64,000 nucleotides of DNA from Bradyrhizobium diazoefficiens USDA 110 (GTDB lineage: Bacteria; Pseudomonadota; Alphaproteobacteria; Rhizobiales; Xanthobacteraceae): NCBI RefSeq assembly GCF_000011365.1, contig NC_004463.1:6744001-6808000 (forward strand), given 5' to 3'. The number at the start of each line of letters is the position of its first letter. Positions within the stretch are counted from its first letter, which is position 1. The translations under genes and the position numbers were made by a program. Positions 43,049 to 51,872 of this stretch are shown in pieces. Under the pieces are notes generated by a model. The model saw nothing but the letters and a program-made list of their open reading frames with translations, was not told the DNA's origin and ran no database searches.

Positions 43049-43429
43049 TCAGTAGCCCGGGTCGTAATAATAGGGACTGCCGCCGTAATAGCCCGGACCG
43101 CCATAGTAAGGACGCCGCCCATAGTAATAGTGGTCCTCATAATAGTCGCGGCGTCGCTGCTCGGCGATCACCCCGCCGATGATGCCCGCCGCGGCGCCCA
43201 TGAAGGCGAGGCCCGCCGCGTTCGGCCCGCGTCGATAGTAGCGGTGGCGGCGTGCTGCGCTGAAATCAGTGACGTCGGAGGAGGCCTGACCTGCCTTCGC
43301 GGACGCCGCCTGTGCCGGCCCGGGGGATGCCGCAGCCGAGGGCGATAACGAGGTTGCGAGCAGCGCCAGGCCTGCGCACGCGGCCAGGACGGTGTTGCGG
43401 CCGGCTGCGGAAATCATGAGTCTGCTCAT
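43049..43429 (-). CDS. Tyr/Gly-rich secreted hypothetical protein
   Basis: The 126-residue product has a signal peptide (hydrophobic stretch about residues 12-28, LAACAGLALLATSLSPSAAA). The mature part has a glycine-rich segment AAGIIGGVIAEQ that may span or insert in a membrane, then a Tyr/Gly/Pro-rich tail (YYYGRRPYYGGPGYYGG). Such YG-rich secreted proteins are common in rhizobia and of unknown function. Confidence 0.7.
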   Translation of the reverse strand: MSRLMISAAGRNTVLAACAGLALLATSLSPSAAASPGPAQAASAKAGQASSDVTDFSAARRHRYYRRGPNAAGLAFMGAAAGIIGGVIAEQRRRDYYEDHYYYGRRPYYGGPGYYGGSPYYYDPGY

Positions 43430-43720
43430 TTTGACCTTCCTCTGCTTTCACTCAAACACGTCGATGCAAACCGTCGGTAACGCGCAAAGCACTGAAATGG
43501 TTTCGTGATCGCGGCAATCTGCCACGCTTTGAACGATTGTAAACCGACTGACCAGATCCAGCTTGAACCACTCAACCTGAGCGGATAATGAACAGCCGCG
43601 CCGTTTTTCGGTCGCCGTAAGCGTTTCACGTGAACCAACGCATCAACCGACGCCGTCGGGATCGATGCCATTTGCAGGGTTCAACGTGACTGACGCGTCC
43701 TTTTCCGTAAGAGAAATCAG

Positions 43721-43969
43721 ATGATTGCGGTTCGCAAACTGCCGGCGCGCTATGCGCCGATCGTAATGCCCTTTGTGCTGTCCATCCTCATGACAGCCGT
43801 GGTGTCGGTCATTTCGACGCTTCGAAGCCTCGGCGCAACGCCGGCCTTCCTCGCGACCTGGCCGGGCGCCTGGGCGCTGTCATGGCTTGTCGCCTTTCCA
43901 ACGCTGCTGATGGTACTGCCACTGGTCCGCCGGATCGTGGCCTGCGTGGTCGCGTCTCCATCGCAATGA
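43721..43969 (+). CDS. DUF2798 membrane protein
   Basis: The 82-residue protein has two membrane helices (PIVMPFVLSILMTAVVSVIS and LSWLVAFPTLLMVLPLVR) and the FPTLLMVLPLVRRIV end typical of DUF2798. It is a small inner-membrane protein of unknown function. A hairpin follows its stop. Confidence 0.85.
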   Translation: MIAVRKLPARYAPIVMPFVLSILMTAVVSVISTLRSLGATPAFLATWPGAWALSWLVAFPTLLMVLPLVRRIVACVVASPSQ

Positions 43970-44022
43970 TCCGGAACAGCGCCTAGCGGTCTTCCGAAAG
44001 ATCACGCGCAAACACCAACGTG

Positions 44023-44059
44023 AAGCGCGATGACGATTCATCGCAATCTCATCGCGCTT
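44023..44059. terminator. Hairpin between DUF2798 and ClC genes
   Basis: AAGCGCGATGA and TCATCGCGCTT are perfect 11-bp arms around 15 bases, reaching the last base of the convergent ClC gene. Likely a shared terminator. Confidence 0.6.
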
Positions 44060-45846
44060 TACGACAGCGCCCCGAGCACGCCGCGCGTGGCCTTGTCGAT
44101 CTCCTCGACATAGCGGCGACGGGCGAAGTTCTCGGTGAGGAAACCGACCACCTTGCGGCTGTCGGTGGAATCGACCACCGCCAGCATCTCGGCTTCCGCC
44201 TCATCGAACACCGCCATCGCCGACTTCACGTTCATTTCCGGGATCAACACGATGTCGATCAGGCGGGCGAGCTCGATCACCTGGATGTCGTCGGCGATGG
44301 TGTCGAGGTCGCTGGAGAACAGATCGGGCAGCAGGACGAGGCCGATATATTCGTCCGCATTGTTGACGATGACGACTCCCGGCCGCGAGCCAAGCACGAA
44401 TTCGCGGCGTACGGCGGCGATCGTCGTGGTCGACGGCACCTTGCCGACGTCGGAGCGCATCAGCCGCTCGACGGTCAGGTTGCGCAGCCAGCCGACGTCG
44501 TTGGCGCTGCGGATGGTCTCGCCGCGCAGATGCAGGCGCCAGGTCGAGAAGGAGTGGCCGAACATGAAGCGGACGCAGATCGAGGTCACGATGCAGCCGG
44601 CCAGCACCACGGCGGTGACGTCGACATTGCGGGTCATCTCGAGCACGAGGAACGACATCGTCAGGGGACCGCCCACGATGGCGACGCCGAGCGTCGCCAT
44701 GCCCGTCAGCATCGCCACCAGCGGATCGATCACGAAGTTCGGGCTGATCAGCAACAGCACCGCGGAGAAGAACTTTCCGATCAGGCTGCCGACGAACAGC
44801 GAGGCGAAGAACAGGCCGCCGCGGAAGCCCGAGGCGAGCGAGATCAGGCAGGCCGTCACCTTCAGGGCGATGATCAGCGCGATCAGGCCGATCGTCATGT
44901 CGTGAAAGAGATCGAGCACCATGGCGCCGTGGCCGGCCGCCAGCACCTGCGGCGTGACGATGGCAAAGCCGCCGACGACGAGGCCGCCCATCACGGGACG
45001 CAGCCAGACCGGCAGCCAGGCGAACAGGCGCTCGAACATCGGCGAGGAGCGCATCACGGCGATGCCGACGCCGCTGGTGATGAGGGCGAGACCGATCAGT
45101 GCCAAATACTGCTCGACGCCGACGGCGCTGACCTTCGGTATCTCCAGCGAATACGGCGCGCCGCCGAGCCATTGCGCGGTCAGCGCACCTGCGAGCGAGG
45201 CCGCCAGGATCGGGGCGGCGCTGCCGACCGAATAGACGCCGACGATCAGCTCGCAGGCGTAGAAGGCGCCGGTGATCGGCGCGCCGAACGCCGCGGCGAT
45301 CGCGGCGGCCGCACCGCAGCCGACCATCAGGCGCAGATCGTTGCGGCGCAGATTGAAAAACTTGCCGAGCAGCGAGGCGATGCCGGAGCCGATCTGGGTA
45401 TAGCCGGCCTCGAGGCCGACCGAGGCGCCGCAGCCGTTGGAGATCAGCGTCTGGCTCGACACCACCAGGCTGTCGCGCATCGACAGATTGCCGCCGCGCA
45501 GCGCATTGGCCTCGATCGGGTCGACCGCGCTGGAGATCTTCATCCGCCGCCGCGACCATTCCATGATGCCGAGCGCCAATCCGCCGAGCGCAGGCGCGAT
45601 CAGCGCCGCCCAGGGGCTGACCCTGGCGTTGGCCGACAGGCGGACGTCGACGGGAATGCCGTAGATAACCATATGGGCAATCTGCGCGATCTCGGCCATC
45701 AGCGTCACGATGGCGCCGGCCAGCGTGCCGATCACCAGTGCAAGCGGGATCAGGTAGAACTCGTTGCTGCGCAAGAGCGCGCGCAGGCGAACCATGAGGC
45801 GGTTCGATCCCTTGCGATCGGCGAGATGTCTGATCCGCACGAACAC
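44059..45846 (-). CDS. ClC-family chloride channel/transporter with CBS domains
   Basis: The 595-residue protein has about ten membrane segments of the ClC fold. GCGASVGLEAGYTQIGSGIAS (shortened here) holds the gating glutamate region GLEAG, replacing the usual GREGP, and SGFRGGLFFASLFVGSLIG corresponds to the GIFAP region. Residues after about 450 form a CBS pair (VERLMRSDVGKVPSTTTI, EMNVKSAMAVFDEAEAEML). Transport of chloride or another halide across the inner membrane is inferred. The departure from GREGP is typical of a subgroup, not a defect. Confidence 0.87.
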   Translation of the reverse strand: MFVRIRHLADRKGSNRLMVRLRALLRSNEFYLIPLALVIGTLAGAIVTLMAEIAQIAHMVIYGIPVDVRLSANARVSPWAALIAPALGGLALGIMEWSRRRMKISSAVDPIEANALRGGNLSMRDSLVVSSQTLISNGCGASVGLEAGYTQIGSGIASLLGKFFNLRRNDLRLMVGCGAAAAIAAAFGAPITGAFYACELIVGVYSVGSAAPILAASLAGALTAQWLGGAPYSLEIPKVSAVGVEQYLALIGLALITSGVGIAVMRSSPMFERLFAWLPVWLRPVMGGLVVGGFAIVTPQVLAAGHGAMVLDLFHDMTIGLIALIIALKVTACLISLASGFRGGLFFASLFVGSLIGKFFSAVLLLISPNFVIDPLVAMLTGMATLGVAIVGGPLTMSFLVLEMTRNVDVTAVVLAGCIVTSICVRFMFGHSFSTWRLHLRGETIRSANDVGWLRNLTVERLMRSDVGKVPSTTTIAAVRREFVLGSRPGVVIVNNADEYIGLVLLPDLFSSDLDTIADDIQVIELARLIDIVLIPEMNVKSAMAVFDEAEAEMLAVVDSTDSRKVVGFLTENFARRRYVEEIDKATRGVLGALS

Positions 45847-45858
45847 CTTCTGCCCGCC

Positions 45859-46512
45859 CTACCCTTCCGACATGCCGTAGCCGGACATGCGCTGGCGCAC
45901 GCGTTCGACCTCGGCGCTAGAGAGCAGCGGCGGTTTCCCGATCTGGAGGCAGCCGTGATATTGCCGCGCCAGGGTCTCGACCTCGACAGCGAGCCACATC
46001 GCCTTGTCCAGCGTCTTGCCGATCGCGATCATGCCGTGATGGTCGAGCAGGCAGGCAAGCCGCCCCTCCAGCGCCCGCACCGCATGTTCGGACAGTTCCT
46101 CCGTTCCGAACGTGGCATAGGGCGCGCAGCGGATGCTGTCGCCGCCTGCGGCCGCAATCATGTAGTGCACCGGCGGGATCTCCATGCCCATGATCGCCAG
46201 GATGGTGCAATAGGTCGGATGGGCATGGACCACGGCGTCGACCTCGGGCCGGGCCTTCAGGATGTCGCGGTGGAAGCGCCACTCGCTGGACGGCTTCTGA
46301 TCGGGCGCGTGCGAGCCGTCCATCGCCATGAACACGATCTGGTCCGGCGTCATGGCCTCATAGGGCACGCTGGTCGGCGTGACCAGAAGCCCGTCCACAT
46401 GCCGGACGCTGATATTGCCTGATGTGCCCTGGTTGATGCCGAGCGCATTCATGCGGCGGCAGGCGTCGATGATGGCCTGTCTCTTGGCGAGCTCGTCCAC
46501 GGTCATCGACAT
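45859..46512 (-). CDS. Class II aldolase/adducin family protein
   Basis: The 217-residue protein has NQGTSGNISVRH near residue 25 and the metal ligands in VHAHPTYCTIL (about residue 90-100) and LLDHHGMIAIG (about 155-165), as in L-fuculose-phosphate aldolases. The expected products would be dihydroxyacetone phosphate and an aldehyde. The substrate is unknown. It lies 12 bases before the ClC start on the same strand, a possible operon. Confidence 0.85.
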   Translation of the reverse strand: MSMTVDELAKRQAIIDACRRMNALGINQGTSGNISVRHVDGLLVTPTSVPYEAMTPDQIVFMAMDGSHAPDQKPSSEWRFHRDILKARPEVDAVVHAHPTYCTILAIMGMEIPPVHYMIAAAGGDSIRCAPYATFGTEELSEHAVRALEGRLACLLDHHGMIAIGKTLDKAMWLAVEVETLARQYHGCLQIGKPPLLSSAEVERVRQRMSGYGMSEG

Positions 46513-46681
46513 CCCGATTTCATCTCGACTTCTTGGCGATGGGCGTTTGTCAGACCGGAAGTACGTCAAAGCAATATGGCAGCGCAAGCGAAAGCGACCG
46601 GACCGCCTGTCGTCTCGCCGGCCGGTCCGGCGCGGCACGAAATAGACCGTAAAATCAACGGATTAACGGATCGTCGCAATC

Positions 46682-47308
46682 CTACGGCAGGCTCGCCCGG
46701 ACGGCCGCGATGCCGTTGATCACGAACTGCACGGAATAGGCGGCGAGCAGCATGCCGAGCACGCGCGAAAGCACGGCATTTCCGGTGCGCCCGAGGGTGC
46801 GGGCGATCAGGCTCGCGGACAGAAAGCACAGCATGCAGAGCAGGCACACCGAGAGGACGACCGCGATGATGATCGCGCGCCGCGCCCCGTAGCCGGCATC
46901 GCCCGTCAACAGCAATGTGGTCGCGATCGCACCGGGGCCGGCCATCATGGGGATCGCCAGCGGAAACACCGCGACATCGGACGCGTGCTCCGAGGTCGCC
47001 TTGTCGGCCTCGCGGGCCTCGCGATGCGGGCGGTCGCCGAAGATCATCTGGTAGGAGACGCCGAACAGCAGCAGCCCGCCCGCGATCTGGAACGCGGGGA
47101 TGCCGATCCCGAGCTGGCGCAACAGCCAGTTTCCGACCAGCGCGATCACCACCAGGATCGAGGCTGCGATCAGCGGCGCGCGCAGCGCGATCGTGCGCTT
47201 GACCGTGTCGGGCATGCCCCCGGTCGCGGCCAGGAAGGCCGGCGCAAGGCCGACGGGATCGACCACCAGCAGCAGCGTCACGAAGGCGGACAGGGCGAAG
47301 TCGAGCAT
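46682..47308 (-). CDS. MarC family membrane protein
   Basis: The 208-residue protein has six membrane helices and VDPVGLAPAFLAATGG near residue 15, AFQIAGGLLLFGVSYQM near 75 and AIPMMAGPGAIATTLLL near 120, which are MarC hallmarks. The function of MarC proteins is not established despite the old antibiotic-resistance name. No operon partner is obvious. Confidence 0.88.
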   Translation of the reverse strand: MLDFALSAFVTLLLVVDPVGLAPAFLAATGGMPDTVKRTIALRAPLIAASILVVIALVGNWLLRQLGIGIPAFQIAGGLLLFGVSYQMIFGDRPHREAREADKATSEHASDVAVFPLAIPMMAGPGAIATTLLLTGDAGYGARRAIIIAVVLSVCLLCMLCFLSASLIARTLGRTGNAVLSRVLGMLLAAYSVQFVINGIAAVRASLP

Positions 47309-47452
47309 GCGGCTGGGTCTCGCGCGAGGTGGGGCCGCAATCCATAACGGCTCGACGCGGCCTTCGCGAGGAACATTTGCCCTCGCAGAGTCTTGGTCGC
47401 GCGAGGATTGAGGAGGGCCTCGCCTTCCCGTGTCGCCTCAAGAGGAGGATTT

Positions 47453-48022
47453 ATGGCCAAACGAGCAAAGAAACGTGCGAACGCGAAAAAGTCCGCGGCG
47501 CGCCGCCCGCGTCAGGCGCCGAAGATGTTGAGCGACCTGTTTCTGGAGACGCTGAAGGACATCTATTACGCCGAGAACAAGATCATCAAGACGCTGCCGA
47601 AGATGGCGAAGGCGGCTCACTCCAAGCAGCTGTCCGCGGCCTTCAACAAGCATCTGCGCGAGACGCAGGGCCAGGTCAAACGCCTTGACCAGATCTTCAA
47701 GATGCTGGGCAAGCCCGCGCGCGGCAAGCCCTGCGAGGCGATCAACGGCATCACCGACGAGGGCGCCGAGATCATGAAGGATTTCAAGAACGCCCCTGCC
47801 CTCGACGCCGGCCTGCTCGCCGCGGCGCAAGCCGTCGAGCACTACGAGATCTCCCGCTACGGCACGCTGCGCACCTGGGCCGAGGAGCTCGGCATGCCGG
47901 ACGCCGCCAGGCTGCTCCAGGCGACGCTCGATGAGGAAGAGGCGACCGATCACACCCTGACCGAGCTCGCCACCTCCGTGATCAACCTCGAAGCGGAAGA
48001 AGAATACCGCGCCGCCGCCTGA
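47453..48022 (+). CDS. DUF892 ferritin-like protein (YciE/YciF type)
   Basis: The 189-residue protein begins with a Lys/Ala-rich tail (MAKRAKKRANAKKSAARRP) followed by the DUF892 four-helix bundle from LSDLFLETLKDIYYAENKI. The bundle glutamates and histidines in AENKI, HLRETQGQV and QAVEHYEISRYG fit a ferritin-like di-iron site. Such proteins are stress-induced and may protect against oxidants. An AGGAGG ribosome site precedes the ATG. The basic tail may bind nucleic acid. Confidence 0.87.
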   Translation: MAKRAKKRANAKKSAARRPRQAPKMLSDLFLETLKDIYYAENKIIKTLPKMAKAAHSKQLSAAFNKHLRETQGQVKRLDQIFKMLGKPARGKPCEAINGITDEGAEIMKDFKNAPALDAGLLAAAQAVEHYEISRYGTLRTWAEELGMPDAARLLQATLDEEEATDHTLTELATSVINLEAEEEYRAAA

Positions 48023-48052
48023 TCGGCGCGCCCCGGCCCAACTGTTGCCTAC

Positions 48053-48079
48053 GACGCCGCGGAACATCTCCGCGGCGTC
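48053..48079 (+). terminator. Hairpin after DUF892 gene
   Basis: GACGCCGCGGA and TCCGCGGCGTC are perfect 11-bp arms with a five-base loop, 31 bases after the stop. No T-run follows, so Rho or processing may be involved. Confidence 0.5.
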
Positions 48080-48210
48080 GCAGCGACTGATTGCAAGGGC
48101 CTCCTCGGGTTCGAGGGGACAGGCATGCTCCAAACGCGCGATGCTGGAATTTTGGGGAACCGTCCCCATATCCTCGTTTTCCAACCGCAGCGCCTTCCCC
48201 GAGTTTTGCC

Positions 48211-48594
48211 ATGCAACCCAAAAATCCCCTCGACTGGATGCTGTCCGAAGCCCTGGACTCGCTGACCCGCGCCGAACGGCTGCGGCAGCAGTTCGGCCGC
48301 CAGGAAGCCTGCTGGGAGCCGCCGATCGACGTGCTCGAAACCGAGCATGAGCTTTTGATCCTGGTCGCGCTTCCCGGCGTCAATCCCGACAATGTCGAGA
48401 CGGTGATCCATGACGGCGCGCTCGTCATCTCCGGCCAGCGCACCCTTCCGCCGGAGCTTCGCAACGCCCGCATCCACCGGCTCGAGCTGCCGCAGGGGCG
48501 TTTTGAGCGCCGCATTGCATTGCCCCTTGGCCGCTACGCCATCAGCCGCTTCGTGATGGACGGCTGCGTCGCGCTGCGCCTCGCCAAATCCTGA
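48211..48594 (+). CDS. Hsp20/alpha-crystallin family protein
   Basis: The 127-residue protein has an Hsp20 core beginning WEPPIDVLETEHELLILVALPGV near residue 35, and a short Glu/Arg-rich C-terminus without the usual IxI tail. It binds unfolded proteins to stop aggregation. The start is weakly preceded by Shine-Dalgarno sequence. The Lon gene starts eight bases after its stop, so chaperone and protease are co-transcribed. Confidence 0.85.
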   Translation: MQPKNPLDWMLSEALDSLTRAERLRQQFGRQEACWEPPIDVLETEHELLILVALPGVNPDNVETVIHDGALVISGQRTLPPELRNARIHRLELPQGRFERRIALPLGRYAISRFVMDGCVALRLAKS

Positions 48595-48602
48595 GGTCGA
48601 TC

Positions 48603-50993
48603 ATGGCCACCGAACAGATGAATAACGCACAGACCAATTCCACCGAGTCCGACGTGAAGATCCCCGACGACGCACTGATCATCATCCCCGTGCGCGAGAT
48701 GGTGCTGTTTCCCGGCGCCATCGCGCCGATCGCGATCGCGCGGCCGAAGTCCGTCGCCGCCGCGCAGCAGGCGCTGCGCGAGCAGCGGCCGGTCGGCATC
48801 GTCCTGCAACGCAGCCCGGAGACCGAAGAGCCGGGGCCGGACGATCTCTATCGGGTCGCGACCATCGCCAACATCGTGCGCTACATCACCGCGCCCGACG
48901 GCACCCACCACATCGTCTGCCAGGGCGTGCAGCGCGCGCGCATCCTCGACTTCCTGCCGGGGACGCCGTTCCCGGCCGCGCGGATCCAGCAGATTCCGGA
49001 GCCGACCACGACCTCGCCCGAGATCGAGGCGCGCGCGCTGAATTTGCAGCGCCAGGCGATCGAGGCGATCGAGCTGCTGCCGCAGGCGCCGCCCGAGCTG
49101 GTCGCGATGTTCCAGAGCACCACCGCGCCCGGCGCGCTGGCGGACCTGGCGACGTCGTTCATGGACATCAAGCCGCAGGACAAGCAGGAAGTGCTGGAGA
49201 CCATCGACCTCTCCTTGCGGGTCGAGAAGGTGTCGAAGCACCTGGCGGAGCGGCTGGAGGTGCTGCGCATCTCCAACGAGATCGGCCAGAAGACCCGCGC
49301 CAGCTTCGACGAGCGGCAGCGCGAGGCGATCCTGCGCGAGCAGATGGCGACCATCCAGCGCCAGCTCGGCGAAGGCGACGGCAAGGCGGCCGAGGTCGCC
49401 GAGCTGAACGCTGCCATCGCCCAGGCCAAGATGCCGCCGGAGGCCGAGGCGCACGCCAAAAAGGAGCTGCGCCGCTACGAGCGCATGCCCGAGGCCGCCG
49501 GCGAAGCCGGCATGGTCCGCACCTACCTCGACTGGCTGATCGAGCTGCCCTGGGCGCTGCCCGCGGAGAAGCCGATCGACATCAAGGAGGCGCGCCGCAT
49601 CCTGGATGCCGATCATTTCGGCCTGGAGAAGATCAAGAGCCGGATCATCGAATATCTGGCGGTGCGCAAGCTCGCCCCGCAGGGCAAGGCGCCGATCCTG
49701 TGCTTCGTCGGCCCGCCCGGCGTCGGCAAGACCTCGCTCGGCCAGTCCATCGCACGCGCGATGGATCGCCCTTTCGTGCGCGTCAGCCTCGGCGGCGTGC
49801 ATGACGAGGCCGAGATCCGCGGTCACCGGCGCACCTATATCGGCGCGCTGCCCGGCAACATCATCCAGGGCATCAAGAAGGCCGGTAGCCGGAATTGCGT
49901 CATGATGCTGGACGAGATCGACAAGATGGGCCGTGGCGTGCAGGGTGATCCTTCCGCCGCCATGCTGGAGGTGCTCGACCCCGAGCAGAACGGGACGTTC
50001 CGGGACAATTACCTGGGCGTGCCCTTCGACCTGTCGCGCGTTGTCTTCATCGCGACCGCCAACATGCTGGACCAGATTCCGGGTCCGCTGCTGGACCGCA
50101 TGGAGCTGATCAGCCTCGCCGGTTACACCGAGGACGAGAAGCTGGAGATCGCGAAGCGCTATCTGGTGCGGCGGCAGCTGGAGGCCAACGGCCTGACGGC
50201 CGAGCAAGCCGAGATCGAGCCGGACGCGCTGAAGCTGATCGTCAAGGGCTACACCCGCGAGGCCGGCGTGCGTAACCTCGAGCGCGAGATCGGCAAGGTG
50301 TTCCGCCATGCTGCGGTGCAGGTCGCCGAAGGCTCGGCTGCGAAGGTCGTGGTGACGGTGAAGGACATCGCCACGGTGCTCGGCCAACCGCGCTTCGAAG
50401 GCGAGATCGCGCAGCGCACCAGCATCCCGGGCGTGGCCACCGGCCTTGCCTGGACGCCGGTCGGCGGCGACATCCTGTTCATCGAGGCCTCGCGCGTGCC
50501 GGGCCGCGGCGGGATGATCCTGACCGGCCAGCTCGGCGACGTCATGCGCGAGAGCGTGCAGGCGGCGATGACGCTGGTGAAGAGCAGAGCCAGCCAGCTC
50601 GGCATCGATCCGCAGCTGTTCGAGAAAAGCGACATCCACGTTCACGTCCCGGCGGGCGCAACCCCGAAGGACGGACCGAGCGCGGGGGTCGCGATGTACA
50701 CGGCGCTGACGTCACTGCTCACCAATCGCACGGTGCGCAGCGACACCGCGATGACCGGCGAGATCTCGCTGCGCGGCCTGGTGCTGCCGGTCGGCGGCAT
50801 CAAGGAGAAGGTGGTGGCCGCCGCCGCCGCCGGCTTGAAGCGGGTGATGCTGCCGGCGCGCAACAAGCGGGACTACGACGACATCCCGAAGAGCGCGCGG
50901 GACAACCTCGAATTCATCTGGCTGGAGCGCGTCGACGAGGCCATCGCCGCCGCGCTCGAGCCGGCCGAGGCCAAGGTCGAAGCGGCGGAGTGA
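48603..50993 (+). CDS. lon: ATP-dependent Lon protease
   Basis: The 796-residue protein has a LON substrate domain (about residues 24-220), an AAA+ domain with Walker [10 protein letters not shown] and Walker [10 protein letters not shown], and a C-terminal serine-lysine protease domain with KDGPSAGVA (catalytic Ser) and [10 protein letters not shown] (catalytic Lys). It degrades damaged or regulatory proteins in the cytoplasm. The upstream partner is Hsp20 and not the clp genes that usually flank lon in alphaproteobacteria, so this may be a second lon copy. Confidence 0.93.
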   Translation: MATEQMNNAQTNSTESDVKIPDDALIIIPVREMVLFPGAIAPIAIARPKSVAAAQQALREQRPVGIVLQRSPETEEPGPDDLYRVATIANIVRYITAPDGTHHIVCQGVQRARILDFLPGTPFPAARIQQIPEPTTTSPEIEARALNLQRQAIEAIELLPQAPPELVAMFQSTTAPGALADLATSFMDIKPQDKQEVLETIDLSLRVEKVSKHLAERLEVLRISNEIGQKTRASFDERQREAILREQMATIQRQLGEGDGKAAEVAELNAAIAQAKMPPEAEAHAKKELRRYERMPEAAGEAGMVRTYLDWLIELPWALPAEKPIDIKEARRILDADHFGLEKIKSRIIEYLAVRKLAPQGKAPILCFVGPPGVGKTSLGQSIARAMDRPFVRVSLGGVHDEAEIRGHRRTYIGALPGNIIQGIKKAGSRNCVMMLDEIDKMGRGVQGDPSAAMLEVLDPEQNGTFRDNYLGVPFDLSRVVFIATANMLDQIPGPLLDRMELISLAGYTEDEKLEIAKRYLVRRQLEANGLTAEQAEIEPDALKLIVKGYTREAGVRNLEREIGKVFRHAAVQVAEGSAAKVVVTVKDIATVLGQPRFEGEIAQRTSIPGVATGLAWTPVGGDILFIEASRVPGRGGMILTGQLGDVMRESVQAAMTLVKSRASQLGIDPQLFEKSDIHVHVPAGATPKDGPSAGVAMYTALTSLLTNRTVRSDTAMTGEISLRGLVLPVGGIKEKVVAAAAAGLKRVMLPARNKRDYDDIPKSARDNLEFIWLERVDEAIAAALEPAEAKVEAAE

Positions 50994-50998
50994 ATGCG

Positions 50999-51154
50999 AT
51001 GAAGAAACTGCTGGAAAGAGCAAAGAGATCGCGGAAGACGCAGCGGCTGCGCCAGCTGCTTGATCGCGCCATCGACGGGGTTCGCGATGCGCTGGCGGGA
51101 CCCGAGCCGCGGCTTCAGCCGGTCCCGGTCCGGGTCAAGCGCCGCAAAGGCTGA
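50999..51154 (+). CDS. Small basic protein, 51 residues, downstream of lon
   Basis: ATG at 50999 follows GGAG (50987-50990) and lies three bases after the stop triplet of lon. The product starts MKKLLERAKRSRKTQRLRQL and ends VPVRVKRRKG, about one third Lys/Arg, with a single helix likely. No family is recognised. The next hairpin ends the operon, so it is the last gene of Hsp20-Lon-ORF. Confidence 0.6.
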   Translation: MKKLLERAKRSRKTQRLRQLLDRAIDGVRDALAGPEPRLQPVPVRVKRRKG

Positions 51155-51190
51155 ACCCCTCCGTTTCAGCCCTCGCGGTCGTCGAACACA

Positions 51191-51219
51191 AAAGGCCCCC
51201 TCTTTTCGAGGGGGCCTTT
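51191..51219. terminator. Bidirectional terminator between lon operon and HU gene
   Basis: AAAGGCCCCCT and AGGGGGCCTTT are perfect 11-bp arms around a seven-base loop with A-run before and T-rich bases after. Good intrinsic terminator in both directions. Confidence 0.85.
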
Positions 51220-51225
51220 GCTTTA

Positions 51226-51528
51226 TCAGGCCACGGCGTCCTTGGCAGCCTTGACCGGGCGGGCGCGGACGATCTTCCGGGCCGGCTTGGCCTTGAACAT
51301 CATCTCTTCACCCGTGAACGGGTTGGTGCCCTTGCGCGCCTTGGTCGCGGGCTTCTTGATGACCACGAACTTGGCGAAGCCCGGCACCAGGAACAGGCCG
51401 TTCTTCTTGAGCTCCTTGTGACCGACGTCGGTCAGCGTCTCCATGACGCTCTTGACGTCGCGCTTGGAAAGCTCGGTGGCGGTCGCAATCTTTTCGATCA
51501 ACTGCGATTTGGACATTTGGGCTGGCAT
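51226..51528 (-). CDS. HU family DNA-binding protein
   Basis: The 100-residue protein has the HU/IHF fold: MSKSQLIEKIATATELSKRDV near the N-terminus, GFAKFVVIKKPATKARKGTNP (shortened) with the beta-arm lysines near residue 55, and a C-terminal Lys/Ala extension (RKIVRARPVKAAKDAVA). It bends DNA in the nucleoid. It converges on the Hsp20-lon operon. The C-terminal tail is longer than in typical 90-residue HU. Confidence 0.92.
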   Translation of the reverse strand: MPAQMSKSQLIEKIATATELSKRDVKSVMETLTDVGHKELKKNGLFLVPGFAKFVVIKKPATKARKGTNPFTGEEMMFKAKPARKIVRARPVKAAKDAVA

Positions 51529-51872
51529 CGTGTCTCCTCTGATTCGTTGCCGGTTGCATATTAGACCAACCGGCGAAGGCCTAGAGCCTTCTGCACAGTT
51601 ATGTCGCGATTTTACGGGCTTTTTTGGCCCCCTGTGGCAAAAAACCCTGCTTTTTAGCTACTTCCGGAGCCGGAGGAGCCTCGGGCAGCGGATTTTACCT
51701 TGTTTCAAAGGCCCGCACGCAGCCTTGCTAAAGCTGATTCGCTGCTTTCGACAAGCGACGACCGGCCTCTTTGTGCAAGGAGGGGTGCGTTTCACCCTAG
51801 AAAATAAGGGTCGGATTGCACCGCAGCCGCTCCCTCTCCCCGTTTTTGCGGGGAGAGATGAGGAGGCGTCGG
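51529..51872. other. Intergenic region with short palindrome
   Basis: These 344 bases hold the HU promoter side and one small repeat at 51834-51857. No credible gene is present. Confidence 0.45.
51834..51857. repeat. CTCTCCCC hairpin repeat, single arm
   Basis: CTCTCCCCG-TTTTTG-CGGGGAGAG is a nine-bp hairpin of the same family as the pair near 53.2 kb. It may also serve as a terminator after the thiolase gene on the minus strand. Confidence 0.6.

Noticed and set aside
48080..48210. ROSE-type RNA thermometer before the Hsp20 gene
   Set aside because: The region has hairpin potential (GGGGAACCGTCCCC) and a weak ribosome site, but the conserved ROSE 3' stem with its UUGCU/AGGAG pairing is not seen.
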